Shown: positions 1-10,012 of the stretch, piece by piece
How positions within the stretch are numbered: the stretch's first letter is position 1
Layout of the letters: each line of letters begins with the position of its first letter
Origin: Isochrysis galbana
Taxonomy: Eukaryota; Haptophyta; Isochrysidales; Isochrysidaceae
Direction: 5' to 3'
NCBI GenBank assembly: GCA_018136815.1
Contig: CM030935.1
Span: 1,112,204 to 1,176,203, forward strand
DNA length: 64,000 nucleotides
Made by a program: the position numbers and the translations under genes
The notes under the pieces: model-generated
Told to the model about the DNA's origin: nothing
What the model saw: the letters and a program-made list of their open reading frames with translations, nothing else
Database searches by the model: none

Positions 1-1
1 A

Positions 2-808
2 GCGCTCGCCGTTGGGACAAGTTGCGGACTTGTCACAGTGGTGGATGTGGGGTCAGAGAACTCAGTCCGCCCGCCGCTGTGTGTGGGTCATGGGCGTGTC
101 ACATCTCTTGCTTGGTGCTCAAATGTGGAGCTCACGCTTGGTCACGAGGATGGCGCCATTACCCACCATGACATGCGTATCCGGAACGGAGGAATTGTGG
201 CCGTCCTCCAACGACATCGCGGAGAAGTGTGCGGGCTCAAGTGGTCTTCGGACGCGACGCCCCAGCTAGCAAGCGGCGCGAATGATCATCTGCTCCGCAT
301 CTATGACGCGCGTGCTCTAAGTACGCCGAAGCTTCAGCTCGACGCACACAAGGCTGCCGTCAAGGCGGTTGCATGGTGCCCGTGGAGACGTAACCAGCTT
401 GCCTCGGGAGGCGGTTCTGCGGATCGGTTCATCCGTTGTTGGGACACAGGCTCAGCCGAACCAGCTCTGCATGCAGTTGACACTGGGTCGCAAGTATCTG
501 GCCTACAATGGTGTCCGCTTCAGAAGGAGCTCGTGTCGTCGCATGGATACTCGCAAAATTCTGTGCGTGTGTGGAGGTGGCCGCAACTTCTTCCGGTTGC
601 CGAGTTGACGGGACATCGTGGACGCGTCCTGCATCTCACAATGAGTCCGGATGGTAGTACCGCTGTTTCTGCCGCCGCAGATGAAACGCTGCGTTTCTGG
701 AGGCTCTCTTCGCCCGGAGACGGCGGGGGGCATGGAAGAGCGCCTCCCGATCAGCGCCAAGGATTGTCCATAGGATGCCCGCGTCTTCTGCAAAGCAGCA
801 TCCGGTGA
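2..808 (+). CDS. CDC20/CDH1-type APC/C activator, C-terminal WD40 part (5' end outside window)
   Basis: Activators of this family recruit substrates to the anaphase-promoting complex and so drive exit from mitosis. The frame is open from base 2, so the N-terminus, with the C-box and KEN-binding region, lies upstream of the window. What is visible is the WD40 propeller with family-typical blade sequences: HRGEVCGLKWSS, KAAVKAVAWCPW, GSADRFIRCWDT, KELVSSHGYSQNSVRVW and AADETLRFWRL. The protein ends in SSIR, so the terminal Ile-Arg dipeptide that docks on the APC3 subunit is present. The sequence does not clearly separate CDC20 from CDH1/FZR1, so no symbol is given. The segment shows no intron. 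Family assignment is firm; only the subtype is open. Confidence 0.93.
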   Translation, partial: ALAVGTSCGLVTVVDVGSENSVRPPLCVGHGRVTSLAWCSNVELTLGHEDGAITHHDMRIRNGGIVAVLQRHRGEVCGLKWSSDATPQLASGANDHLLRIYDARALSTPKLQLDAHKAAVKAVAWCPWRRNQLASGGGSADRFIRCWDTGSAEPALHAVDTGSQVSGLQWCPLQKELVSSHGYSQNSVRVWRWPQLLPVAELTGHRGRVLHLTMSPDGSTAVSAAADETLRFWRLSSPGDGGGHGRAPPDQRQGLSIGCPRLLQSSIR

Positions 809-1344
809 ACGATTCGTCGCCTGCCTTTATTGATGTGGTCAAGAGAGTGGTACATCAGTACCAGCAAGGTCAAGAGCTGGCGTTGATTGTGTTCAGTCGT
901 CACGACGAGTTTGGATCTCGTACGTGGATCGGCATGGGGATATTTATTCTCGAATGGCGAACGAGTCGTGCAACGTTTCGCATTTGGTGCAATGCCATTG
1001 CACCTTCTGGCTGGTGTGTATTATCGTGGCAGTGATCTCGAGGGGCAGAAGACGGCTTCGATCAACCAGCGCATTGCGCCGCATGGTCAGTGCCTTCAGC
1101 TAGATCAATGACATATTATAGCGACATCAAATTACGACCTCAGGTCTATTCCCTCGTGCTTCAATGGGGTTGATGATTGTGGGGGCGCTGAAAGTCGGAG
1201 CTTGCCTCGGATAGGTGTGCACGTGGTTTGCACATTTCTCATTGTATCGTCGTTGGATTGCCATTCACATGCATGTGTATTGTATATGTGAGAGAGAGCC
1301 CCTGCCCGTCCTACGCCCGCCCTACCCTTTGTACAGCTGGGCAC
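809..1344. other. 3' flank of the CDC20/CDH1 gene
   Basis: This stretch holds the presumed 3' untranslated region and spacer. I see no conserved coding frame, RNA gene or repeat before the SINE that starts at 1345. Confidence 0.5.
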
Positions 1345-2056
1345 CAACTAAGTTTATACTTGGTTCGCCCATGGGGGGGCACGAGCCCCCCCTCTCTCCA
1401 CTCCTCCCCTGCCATGGGGGAGGAACCACTCATGCTCCTGGCATGCCTGATGGCTTGCCAAGAGCACACAGCCCTACTGACGCACTCTCTCTCTGGCAAG
1501 CTCGCCTGCCTCGCGCTGTCAGAGCAAGGCTGATCTCACTCTTGGAGATTGCCTGCGAGGGCGCGCCGGCAGCTAGCGCGGAACGCGGTTCTTGCGGGGA
1601 GCTCATGGAGCTTTCCTTGGGAGTGACTACCGGCATGGTGATCGACGCACCTACCTCACGCTCCTCCTGCAGGCGCGCAGGCGCGCGCCATCCATGGGTT
1701 AGAGCCGCAGGGAAGAGAGGAGGAAGAGGGAAGAGGGAGGGTAGGGGGGAGCGGCAGCTCTCCCCTCCGGCGTTAACGTGTCTTTTTTTTGCCTTGTTAA
1801 GGTAAAGAAGACAGGGGGTACCAGAGCCAGGATACGAGGGAAGGGCCGCGGCTCGCGCCGCGGCCAATCGCTTCGGCGAGAGAGTTTAGCGCTTCTGGGC
1901 CCCTAGTTTCACGAGTGCCCCCCCCCCCCTCTTGCGTTGTTTTTACCCGAGAGGGGTTTTCCCCCAGCGTGGCCTCGAGGAGAGGGCGTGCTGGGGTGCG
2001 CAGGTGCAGGGTTGGTGCGTGCACTGGAGGGAGGACAAATACAAATATCGAGGGGA
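1345..2056 (+). repeat. SINE family A, variant B 3' part (copy A1)
   Basis: The copy opens with the family head CAACTAAGTTTATACTTGG, then CCATGGGGGGGCACGAG and a run of C. About 180 bp later it diverges and continues into the variant-B 3' portion, including GGTTTTCCCCCAGCGTGG and GGACAAAT..ATCGAGGGG. That portion matches the complement of 16.8 kb and 63.0 kb. I call it a non-autonomous retroposon because other copies have 15-19 bp target duplications. No duplication was found for this copy, and its 3' boundary near 2056 is approximate. Confidence 0.7.
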
Positions 2057-2294
2057 AACCTGGAATCTAGACAATCGCACAGCGAGCGACAGGCGACCTG
2101 GCTCCTTTGGGTCAAGATTACCCGAACGGAGGAAACCTATAGAATCTAGACCTGACAAACAGGCTAGAAGGAACGAAACGAGAACCTGAATTCTAGGTCG
2201 CTAGGGACGAACCCTACCAACCTAGAAGTGCCTGAGCTTCACCGTGTGGCCGCACGGCGAAGGACGTGGAGATAAGAGCTCGGAGATCGCATCA

Positions 2295-2313
2295 TCTAGT
2301 CATCTAGGATGAA
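2295..2313. repeat. Target-site duplication, left, of SINE A2
   Basis: TCTAGTCATCTAGGATGAA occurs here and again at 3079-3097, 19 bp without mismatch, exactly flanking SINE copy A2. The length fits target-primed reverse transcription by a LINE. Confidence 0.85.
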
Positions 2314-3078
2314 AAAAAAACCTTTTAATATTCTTACCGCACTCGCGGCGAATGGAGCCACTACCAACTACAAGTAGCACGTAGCATACTCTCTACACCC
2401 CCATTCCCCGGCTCTTCTCCCCCCGCCATCAGGCGGCTCCCCCCGTACACTACTAGGGAGATTAGGGTGGAGGGCTTCGTTAGATATGGTCCGGTGGCCC
2501 GCGCCCCCCCCCGGTGATCTTTCCCCCCCTTCCTCCTATGTCTCCGAATGGGCGGCCGACTCTGTCTCGTCTTATCCTGTAAACAGGCGCGAGACTTGCC
2601 GATTTTCCGGTGGGCGGAGCTCTCGCTCGCGCCCACCCCCTTCTCCGCGCGCTCTCTCCCCTCTCCTGCGGCACGCGCGATGGCGCGCCTGCGGCAGGCC
2701 TCCAGCTGCCCTCTGGCGGCCCCTTGAGGCTCCTGGAGGCCAGCTCAGGGGGCAGAGGAGGCTGGGGCTGGGCCCTGGCCTCCCCTGCCTCTCCCTCGTT
2801 GGCGTTGGCGCTCCCGAGCCTCTGGGGCCCCCATTCTGCACCTGTCTGTCGACCAGGGGGGGAGGGGGGGGTTGGAGCAATGGGCTGGTCACGAGGGGCC
2901 AGGATGGGCGAATGGGGCGAGCCTGTGGGGAAGGGAGTGGGTCAGTAGGGCAGTGGCCTCCTGGCAAGCCATCAGGTGTGCCAGGAGGATGGGTGGTTCC
3001 TCCCCCATGGCAGGGGAGGAGTGGAGAGGGGGGGGGGCTCGTGCCCCCCCATGGGTCAACCAAGTATAAACTTAGTTG
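2314..3078 (-). repeat. SINE family A, full-length copy A2 (765 bp)
   Basis: On the minus strand the copy starts at 3078 with the palindromic head and ends at 2314 with a T-rich tail (nine A on the plus strand at the boundary). It is bounded by the perfect 19-bp duplication at 2295-2313 and 3079-3097. Central landmarks are the CTGGCAAGCCATCAGG block, GGCAGAGGAGGCTGGGGCTG and the CCTGTAAACAGG palindrome, all shared with copies A4 and A5. The element carries no enzyme. Mobilisation by the L1-like LINE of this genome is my inference. Confidence 0.85.
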
Positions 3079-3127
3079 TCTAGTCATCTAGGATGAATGC
3101 GACACACGCGCGAGGCGAGAGGAGTAC

Positions 3128-3734
3128 ACGCTTAGAAGTTAAATAGTTTTTGAACGCCCGACAGTGTGGCAGTGCGGCAGTGCGGCAGTGCGTATTGTAC
3201 TCCTAGTATTGCACAAGCACAAGTCGACCTACACAGAAAACAAATAATAATAAAACATCTGAAGATTCGGGCTACTCACGCTAGCTATACGGGTCCACGT
3301 ACTCACGGTACTCACTCACGACATCGCCTATACCCCAGTTTACTCACTCCCTTACACCACCCCCTTCGTTCCTTTGTCTTTGGTATCGGGGGGGGGGCCG
3401 CGTGCACTACAACGCTACAACGGGCCAAGTGCAAGGGGTGGGCTGGGGCAGACCCGCTGGTGTGGTGTTCCTGTGGCAAAACAAACATGAACGCCTCTTG
3501 CGTGTGACACTTCGTGCCCCTGGGAGGTCTTGGCCCCCTCTTCTCTCTTCTCGCGTCCTTTTCAAGTATCGCCGCGCGCGCTTTCGCGGCATTCGTATGT
3601 CGCGCGGGATGTCGGCCTGTAAACATACCGTAAACAGGCGTGAATATTACCTTTTTTGTGTCAGATCGTGTCTTTTTTTTGTCGTGCTTTTTTCGTCGTT
3701 CTCTTCGTTCTCCTAGGAGTACGGGCGTGCGATG
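3128..3734. other. Intergenic, with a short CAGTGCGG repeat
   Basis: An 8-mer tandem (GCAGTGCG, about three units) lies near 3166-3193. Otherwise I see no gene or recognisable repeat in this stretch. Confidence 0.4.
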
Positions 3735-4142
3735 CCTGCGCGCGCCATGGCGCCCCTCTGAGGGGACCCTCGGGTCCCGGGTCCCCCCAGAGGGCCAGCT
3801 GGGCCAGCTCAGGGGGCAGTGGAGGCTGGGGCTGGGCCCCTGGCCTCTCCTGCCTCTCCCTCGCTGGCCTCGCTGGCCTTGGGTGCCTTCCTGTCGGCTC
3901 AGGTGGTCTGTGGCTCAGTGGTGGAGAGGGGGGAGGGGGGTCAGTACGAGCGAGGGCCAGTGCAGGCGAGTGCGTGCGGCGCGCGGCGCGCGCTCGGCGA
4001 GGGTCTGGGCCAGAGTGATGTCAGCTCAGCCCCTGCCAGCAGGCAGGGGCTGAGGTTGAGTGTGCAGGCCCACCCAGGGGGTGTCTGCGATGGAGGAAGG
4101 GGGGAACGGGACCCCCATGACCCTATCAGTTTTACTGTTCCA
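3735..4142 (-). repeat. SINE family DE, 5' part, diverged subfamily
   Basis: Read on the minus strand, the copy begins near 4142 with GGAACAGTAAAACTGATAGG, then GTCATGGGGG and a C-rich block. It goes on to the CATCGCAGACACCCCCTGGG and GGCAGGGGCTGAG motifs of the family. Its head is nearly the same as the 5' end of the LINE at 37092. The 3' part of the family is missing. Confidence 0.65.
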
Positions 4143-4290
4143 TAGAAAACAAATAAAGTAGAGTACTGCTCTAGCTCTACTACTCTAGGAGTAGAGAACA
4201 CAAAAATCGGAGGCCGCCAGCGGCGGGCGCCTCCCCTTCCCCTTCGTCCTCTTCCCCCCTCTCCTCCTCCCCTCGGCCTCTCTCTCTCGC

Positions 4291-4325
4291 TCCCCCCCCC
4301 CCCCCCCCTCCCCCCCCCCCCCCCC
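4291..4325. repeat. Poly(C) tract
   Basis: Two C runs of about 15-17 bases are separated by one T. They lie about 70 bp upstream of the first in-frame ATG of the proline-rich protein gene. Confidence 0.9.
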
Positions 4326-4394
4326 GCGCGCCTACCTGCTCCTCTTCCTCTCCTCTCTTGGCGGAGGTTCCCCAACCTCCCACTCCCCCACCCC

Positions 4395-5371
4395 ATGCCG
4401 CCAACGCCATGTGCGGGTGCACAGCTCGAGCGGGGTGCGGCCGCGGGCGACTGGATGCTCCGTCTGACGATGGGCGTACCGCTCTCAGCCGGTGCAAACG
4501 TGCGTGTCGAGCTGCCGCAGGACGTAGCGTGGAATCGCCAGGGCGGCTTTCTTGCCTTCCCACATACCGCTCCAGTCGGGGCGCAGGTGCACTACCCAGA
4601 CGACCGCACGCTCGTCCTCGACATGGGCGCTAGCACACGTCCAGGCGCTAGATTCGAGACGTTCCTGCACTCAAATGGCCTCGAGGACACTGGATTCTCG
4701 GTCTCCTGTTCAAATGTTCCACCTGCTCCACCTCAACCACCCCCAAATCCATCGCCCCCGCCGCTGCCATTCGACGCCCCCCGAGCACCTCCAAGGCCCG
4801 ATCTACCGCCCAAGCCTCCTCGTCCTCCTCCATCTCCACCTGCTCCAAGTCCCTCACCCCCAAGGCCGCCGCCGCGGCCACCACCTTCTCCTCTACCCGG
4901 TCCGCCACCTCCTCCTTCGCCTCCATATCTCGGCGGACTGAACGAGTGCCAAATGGCACTAACTGCGCAAGCCGTGCCAAAGGGACCGCCTGGAAACAAG
5001 GAGTGGACCATCACGGTGATAGCTAATCTGATGTTCGTTCCCAACGCACGTGCATTCTTGTACCCTGGGTCCTCGGAGATTGCTGCAGCTTCCCACCTTT
5101 CCATGCTCCAGAATTTGGTCCCACTGCAAGGCGGTATTGCCCAGGCCGCGCTCGATGCGGGTGCTATTGGATTCGATATGACACATAGCAGAGGCTCCTT
5201 CGTCATGAAGAATGACAAATTCGTCACTCCAGTCTACCAAGGCTGGATCGCAACCTCTTGTACTGGGAGCTTTCCACCATCGCCACCTCCGCCGAATCCA
5301 GAGCCCTCACCGCCTTCACCGCCCCCTTCTCCGCCGCCGCCGCCTCCACCGCCGCCGCCCCCACCACCACC

Positions 5372-5402
<31 letters not shown>

Positions 5403-6293
5403 CCTCCGGATACCACACCAATCGCCTCCAAGATATTTACCGACGACGCTTCCAACACGCCGCTCCGAGCACCACATTCCAGCTCGGTTGTTGCTCGAGG
5501 CCCTTCAGATTATCATCATGATTCGGCGTCAGTTAAGCCATTTGGTGGCATTGACGGGCCCGATCTGAGAGCGGGGAATGGTGACTCGCAATCATTCACA
5601 TCGCAGGGCGGTCCTAGTATTCCACCGGCGGACGACCTCACACCTCTCGAACGGCTTAGCGGCTGGCGCCCGTCGGGCGTTGCAGTGCTGGCGGTCATGG
5701 GGGCAGTCTTGGCGTGCGTGCTTCTCATCTGTTGCTGGTGCACACGGACAAAACGCAAAGGTGGCAGGAGGTACAAGCATAAGCATAAGAAGTTGTCTCG
5801 TACTGAAGATGACGGGGACTTTGCGGGCCATATGGACGACGAGTTGGACGACGAGTTGGACGTGGCCGACGAGCACACTCCCCCTCGTACGGCGCCAGTC
5901 ACGACTATGCGATTCGCGTGTGGACAGCGCCAGCAGGCTTTCAGCATGGGAGCTAATGCTTGGGAAGTCGAGCAGATGGAGGAAGTCAAGCAGATGGACG
6001 ATCAAAGGCCGGAAAGTCCCATTAGTGCAAGGGTAGTGGAGTTGCCTGTAGATTCAAGTGAAGGTGGCTTGGATTGCGGCACGGGCTCAAATGACCGCAA
6101 ACTCATGAAGTCGAATAAACCAAGTGCCTCCGCACTGCCGCTGCCCAGCGGGACGAGGTTATCTTCACAGCTTATCCTGGATTTGGAATCCGCGACGGCC
6201 GGTCTCGCAAAGGGTCTGGACACCCAAGTGAACTTTGAATCTCTGCGGAACTCACAGCGGAACACTAGTGCTGCCGGACCAGAAATGGATTGA
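4395..6293 (+). CDS. Proline-rich single-pass membrane protein (pherophorin/extensin-like architecture)
   Basis: The frame encodes 632 residues. A globular N-terminal part (about 1-110) is followed by a first proline-rich linker (about 112-175), a second globular part (about 178-295), then a run of about 30 consecutive prolines near residues 310-345. A Ser/Asp-rich stalk, a hydrophobic helix (about 428-448, GVAVLAVMGAVLACVLLICC) and a basic, then acidic, cytoplasmic tail complete it. This order suggests a cell-surface protein with a hydroxyproline-type rod outside and a short tail inside. No signal peptide follows the first ATG, so the true start is probably in an upstream exon or a non-annotated start in the C-rich leader. 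The two globular parts match no family I know. Function is unknown. Confidence 0.72.
5280..5406 (+). repeat. Coding CCG/CCA/CCT microsatellite (polyproline)
   Basis: Proline codons are repeated inside the membrane protein gene, with mixed third bases. The tract is therefore kept at protein level and is not a pure DNA microsatellite. Confidence 0.85.
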
Positions 6294-6600
6294 ACTCGCG
6301 TGCCCTCGCATTAGAGAGGTGATGATTCCGGCCGTTGTGATTCGTCGCACCTAGGTGTCAATGAACACTGACCATGCATCTCGTGATGACAAGGAGACGG
6401 AGGCTGTGTGTTTCTGACCTCGCTTGACTCTGCCATGCTCGCCACGCACCCACGTACATCGTCTCGCCCTCCGCTTCCTACAGGGACCTACCAACTTCTA
6501 GCTTCCCCCATCCTAGCCATTTTCCAACCATCTCCAAACAATCCGAAACGGACGGACCATTCTTCCTAGGTTTCCCCCTCAATTTATGAGAAACAGTAGC
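6294..6600. other. 3' flank of the proline-rich protein gene
   Basis: Nothing recognisable is seen between the stop codon and the SINE head at 6601. Confidence 0.4.
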
Positions 6601-6850
6601 AACTACTTTTATGAGTAGGGGTCAATGGGGGCCTCGCGCCCCCCCTCCCTCCATCGCAGACACCCCTTGGGTGGGCCCGCACAACCATCTTCAGCCCATG
6701 GCCCTTTTGGGCCAAGGGCTGAGCGCTGAGCAACCAACGGCACATCTGACCGGACACTCAGTGGGCGCGCACCACACGCATTCGCCTGCAATGGCCCCCC
6801 ATCGAATTGCCGCCCCCTCACCACCCTTGTGGCAGGTACCTCGAGGCGCA
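6601..6850 (+). repeat. SINE family DE, 5' fragment
   Basis: The copy begins AACTACTTTTATGAGTAG, then GGGTCAATGGGGGCCTCGCG and a C run, and follows the family consensus for about 120 bp. It then jumps to a CCCTTGTGGCAGGTACCTCG block that belongs to the 3' half of the family (compare 61060). It is therefore an internally deleted copy. Confidence 0.65.
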
Positions 6851-7692
6851 GTCTTTCATTTTGTGGGGGAGGGAGTGGAGCTGTGGCTGTGTTGCATGTG
6901 AAGGCGGTGGGGTTGGTGTCTGTAACATGTGAGATACAATTCCTGGGGGCATGGGGCACGGGCTGGCTGCCAGAGGCGAGAGAGGCACGCGACGGGGGAG
7001 CTGAGGACGAGCGAGCGGCCTCAGTCGGCATGCAGTCGCGTGAGACGAGGACGGGAACAGGGAACAAGAGGCACACGAGGATGTCGCATCCGCGATCGAC
7101 CTTTTTGTTTTAGAAGTTGTTTGCGTTTCTATGTTCCCTCCTTGCAGGCTAGCCACGAGTCACCGTCGCAGGGTCCTACATTCGTCCATTCGCCCTTGTT
7201 GCCCTCGCCTCCTCCTTTGTCGCCTCCTTTGTCGCCTGCTTGCCCCTCACCTGGCTTACCTCCTTGCGTGCTCCTCGCGTTTTAGGCTAAGTCGCGCGTT
7301 CAGGTATCGCCGGTGCAAGGAACCGCCCCCTTGCGTGACCCTGATTCCCCCTCAGGTGTTGGCCGTTGGATTATACCGTGGCGCTATTTTACTTCGGTTT
7401 TAATCAAATCACTTAAGGGTTTTCGAAAGATTCCCTCCTTATTCCTGTTCGTAACTGTCGCCCCCGTCGGATCGTCCGTCGCCCCGTCGCCCGTCGCTCT
7501 CTTGTCGGCATTCTCTTCCTTGTTCGATCTGTCAGCGGGTTCCTGTGCGTTCCGTGATAGGGATACGTTAGTGTGGAGAGTGTTGACGTGAGTGTAGTGT
7601 CATCTCGTCGGTCCATCGGCCCCTAACCGTCTGTCGTCTGTCGTTCTTCGTTCGTCGCTCTCGTTCTCGTTCTCGTTCCCGTTCTCGTCCCT

Positions 7693-7708
7693 CGTTCTCA
7701 ACACTACC
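7693..7708. repeat. Target-site duplication, left, of the full-length DE element
   Basis: CGTTCTCAACACTACC is repeated without mismatch at 8647-8662, exactly flanking the 938-bp DE copy. Confidence 0.82.
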
Positions 7709-8646
7709 AACCTACTTTTATAAGTGGGGGTCAATGGGGGCCTCGCGCCCCCCTCTCTCCATCGCGGACACCCCCCGGGATGGGCCCGTACATTCAACCC
7801 CAGCCCCTGCCCTTTGGCAGGGGCAGGGCACTCATCATTCCTGCCCGGACCCTTCGTGGGCGCGGGCCGCGAGCTGCACTCCCACGCCCGCGCTGGGCCT
7901 GCCCTCGAGCTGACTCCCCCCCTGTCCCTGGTCGTCAGGCATACAGGGGACTTCTGGCGGCTCCCATGGCCAGCGAGGCGAGCGTGGGAGAGGCAGGAGG
8001 GGCCAGGGGCTGAGCCCCAGCCTCCACTGCCCCCTGAGCTGCCCTTGCTGGCCCCCTGGGAGCCCCCAAAGGACCCCTGAGAACAAGCCAGGGCGCGCCG
8101 CATGGCGACGCGCCGCAGGAACAACGATGGGTGAGAGTGGAGAGAGGGAGAGGGGGGGTTTTGCACCCCCCCCGATGGAGTGCAGGTAGAAACGGGCCCC
8201 GTTTGCGTTAGCAAACGGGTGAGGGGCGGCTGGCGACAGGAGGGAGACGAGAAGGGAGTGGCTCAATGGCGAGGAGAGGATCCCAGGTGGCGCAGGCTAC
8301 TCGAGTCGCAGTCATTTATTTCTCGAGGACCGCTCACGGCGCGAGCTGGTAAGGGCCGTTCTTCTTGGTTTAGAGAGTTCCTCCCCGCCCCCCCCCGGTG
8401 CTTTTTCCCGGAGAGTCGGCCGGCGTCGACCGGTCCGCCTCAATGGGTTTTCCCTCATTTTAACTTGTGGGGGGTTAGAATGGGAGCCGGGGGTCTGCGA
8501 GGGGGGAGATGCGGAGGGGTGCATACGTGTATGTGTCTGTGGCAGCAACATGCGCCGAGGCGTACGGGCAGGTGCGCTGAGGGTTGTCGTGTTGCTACCG
8601 GGCTAGTGAGAGTAGTGGTACTAATGCTCAGTTAGATTATTATTAT
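7709..8646 (+). repeat. SINE family DE, full-length copy (938 bp)
   Basis: The copy is bounded by a perfect 16-bp duplication (7693-7708 and 8647-8662), so both ends are defined. The head is AACCTACTTTTATAAGTG, then GGGGTCAATGGGGG. The middle has the CAGCCCCTGCC..GGCAGGGGC stem-loop and a GTTTGCGTTAGCAAACGG palindrome. The tail ends GGTACTAATGCTCAG followed by an AT-rich stretch. This copy shows that the head-only and tail-only fragments elsewhere in the window belong to one family. No enzyme is encoded. Confidence 0.82.
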
Positions 8647-9199
8647 CGTTCTCAACACTACCTCAATACCAAACCTCACCACTCCCTCAGCCTCAGTCTA
8701 TCCATCCCGACCCTCCCAGCCATGTCCGCTCCGTCGTCGCGCTCGCCCTCGCCCAAGCCCGTCCTCCCGCCTTTCTCTGCTGAGGAGGTGGTCCAGCCCG
8801 TCATTGGCCACCCCCCAACTTCCGCCGCGCCTCTCGCCGCTTCCCTTCCGTCCCCTCTGTTCCCATCTGAGGTAGTGGTAACCTCGGATCCGTCAGAGGA
8901 GGGACACAGGGGCGCTCGTGCGGTGGCGTTGAGCGTACGAAAGACACCGAGAGAGCGAGATGACACGCGGGGGGGGGGGGGGGGGGGGCACGCGGGAAAA
9001 GAGAGGGATGAAACGGGGCCGGCGACTCAGACAAAACAGCAAGGGAGAGGGGAGGGGGCGATCCTATCGGGAGCGGGCAGAATACGGGCGCTGATACAAG
9101 GAAGGGGGGGGGGAGACCGGGGCGTGACGGAGCGGAGAAGGAGTCGCGCGGGGGGACCTAAAGGCGGGAAACAGTGCGAAGAGAGATGTGCGACCCTCC

Positions 9200-9568
9200 C
9201 TACCGCCGCAACACATTTGCTCGAGGAATGCTCGCGGCGAGAGTTGTAAGGGCGCCGTTCTTTCTCCGTTCTGCTTCACGGACGAGAGGTTCCTTCCCCC
9301 CCCACCCGGTCCTTTTTCCTGGTGAGTCGCCCGACGTAGGTCGGTCCGCCTCACTGGGTTTTTCCCTCATTGTAACTTGTGGAGAGTTATAATGGGAGCC
9401 AGGAGCCAGGGATCTGCGAGGGGTGAGATTTGAAGGGATGCATATGCACGTATGTGCTTGTGGCCTGTGGCACCAACACACGTCAAGGTGTACGGGCAAG
9501 TGCGCTGAGGGGTGTCGCGATAGTACCGGGCTAGTTAGTGGGAGTAGTGGTACTAACGCTCAGATGTT
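9200..9568 (+). repeat. SINE family DE, 3' fragment
   Basis: The fragment matches the 3' half of the full-length copy from the CTCGAGGA..GCTCGCGGCG block to GGTACTAACGCTCAG. It is 5'-truncated, as expected of a LINE-mobilised element, and is followed almost at once by another 3' fragment. Confidence 0.7.
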
Positions 9569-9589
9569 TTATTAGACGTATTATATTGG

Positions 9590-10012
9590 AGTACCCTTGT
9601 GGTAGGTATCTCGGGGTCTCGGGGCGCAGTCGTTTATTTCTCGAGGACCGCTCGCGGCGCGAGCTGTTAAGTAAGGGCCGTTCTGCTTCATGACGAGAGG
9701 ACGGAAACCCCCCCCCCCCCCCCCCGGTGCCTGTGCTTTTCCCTGGCCCTGGTGAGTCGTCCGACGTAGGTCGGCCGCCTCACTCACTAGGTTTTCCCTC
9801 TCCCTCATTGTAACTTGTGGGGAGTTATAATGGGAGCCGGGGGTCTGCGAGGGGGGCGATTCGAAGGGATACATATGTGTATATGTCTGAGGCATCAGCA
9901 CGCGTCAAGGGCCAAGGTGTACGGGCAAGTGCGCCAAGGCCAAGGGCTGTCGTGATAGTTCCGGGCTAGTGGCAGTAGTGGTACGTACTAACGCTCAGAT
10001 GTTTATATATAA
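9590..10012 (+). repeat. SINE family DE, 3' fragment, adjacent second copy
   Basis: The fragment runs from TACCCTTGTGGTAGGTATCT to GGTACGTACTAACGCTCAG. It lies in the same orientation 20 bp after the previous fragment, with many small differences, so the two look like separate insertions rather than a recent tandem duplication. Confidence 0.7.

Larger units (their letters stand above)
2079..3110 (+). repeat. Repeat family C, copy 1, interrupted by SINE A2
   Basis: The outer parts (2079-2313 and 3079-about 3110) match 54540-54780 closely over more than 200 bp, for example GCGAGCGACAGGCGACCTGG, GACAAACAGGCTAGAAGG and GTGTGGCCGCACGGCGAAGG. In the second copy the sequence runs on without interruption. 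Family C is therefore older than the SINE insertion at 2314. What kind of element C is remains unknown; the 54-kb copy has a tRNA-like A-box near its left end. Confidence 0.72.
7075..8900 (-). repeat. Repeat family F, copy 1 (minus), interrupted by SINE DE
   Basis: The outer parts (7075-7708 and 8647-about 8900) match the complement of 20.9-21.8 kb and 55.9-56.6 kb. Shared blocks include GGTCGATCGCGGATGCGACA at one end, GAGAGCGACG and GTAAGGAGGGAATC inside, and GGACGACGGAGCGGACAT at the other. Family F is about 870 bp. It has no coding capacity that I can see and its class is unknown. Confidence 0.62.

Noticed and set aside
2314-3078. Family A as a Helitron or MITE, because one end is a palindrome
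   Set aside because: Duplications of 15, 15 and 19 bp at three copies and the lack of inverted ends fit LINE-type integration, not Helitron (no duplication) or common DNA-transposon mechanisms (short fixed duplications).
8584-9249. A 221-codon frame starting in the DE tail
   Set aside because: It crosses the boundary from DE into family F and a G run; no protein features.
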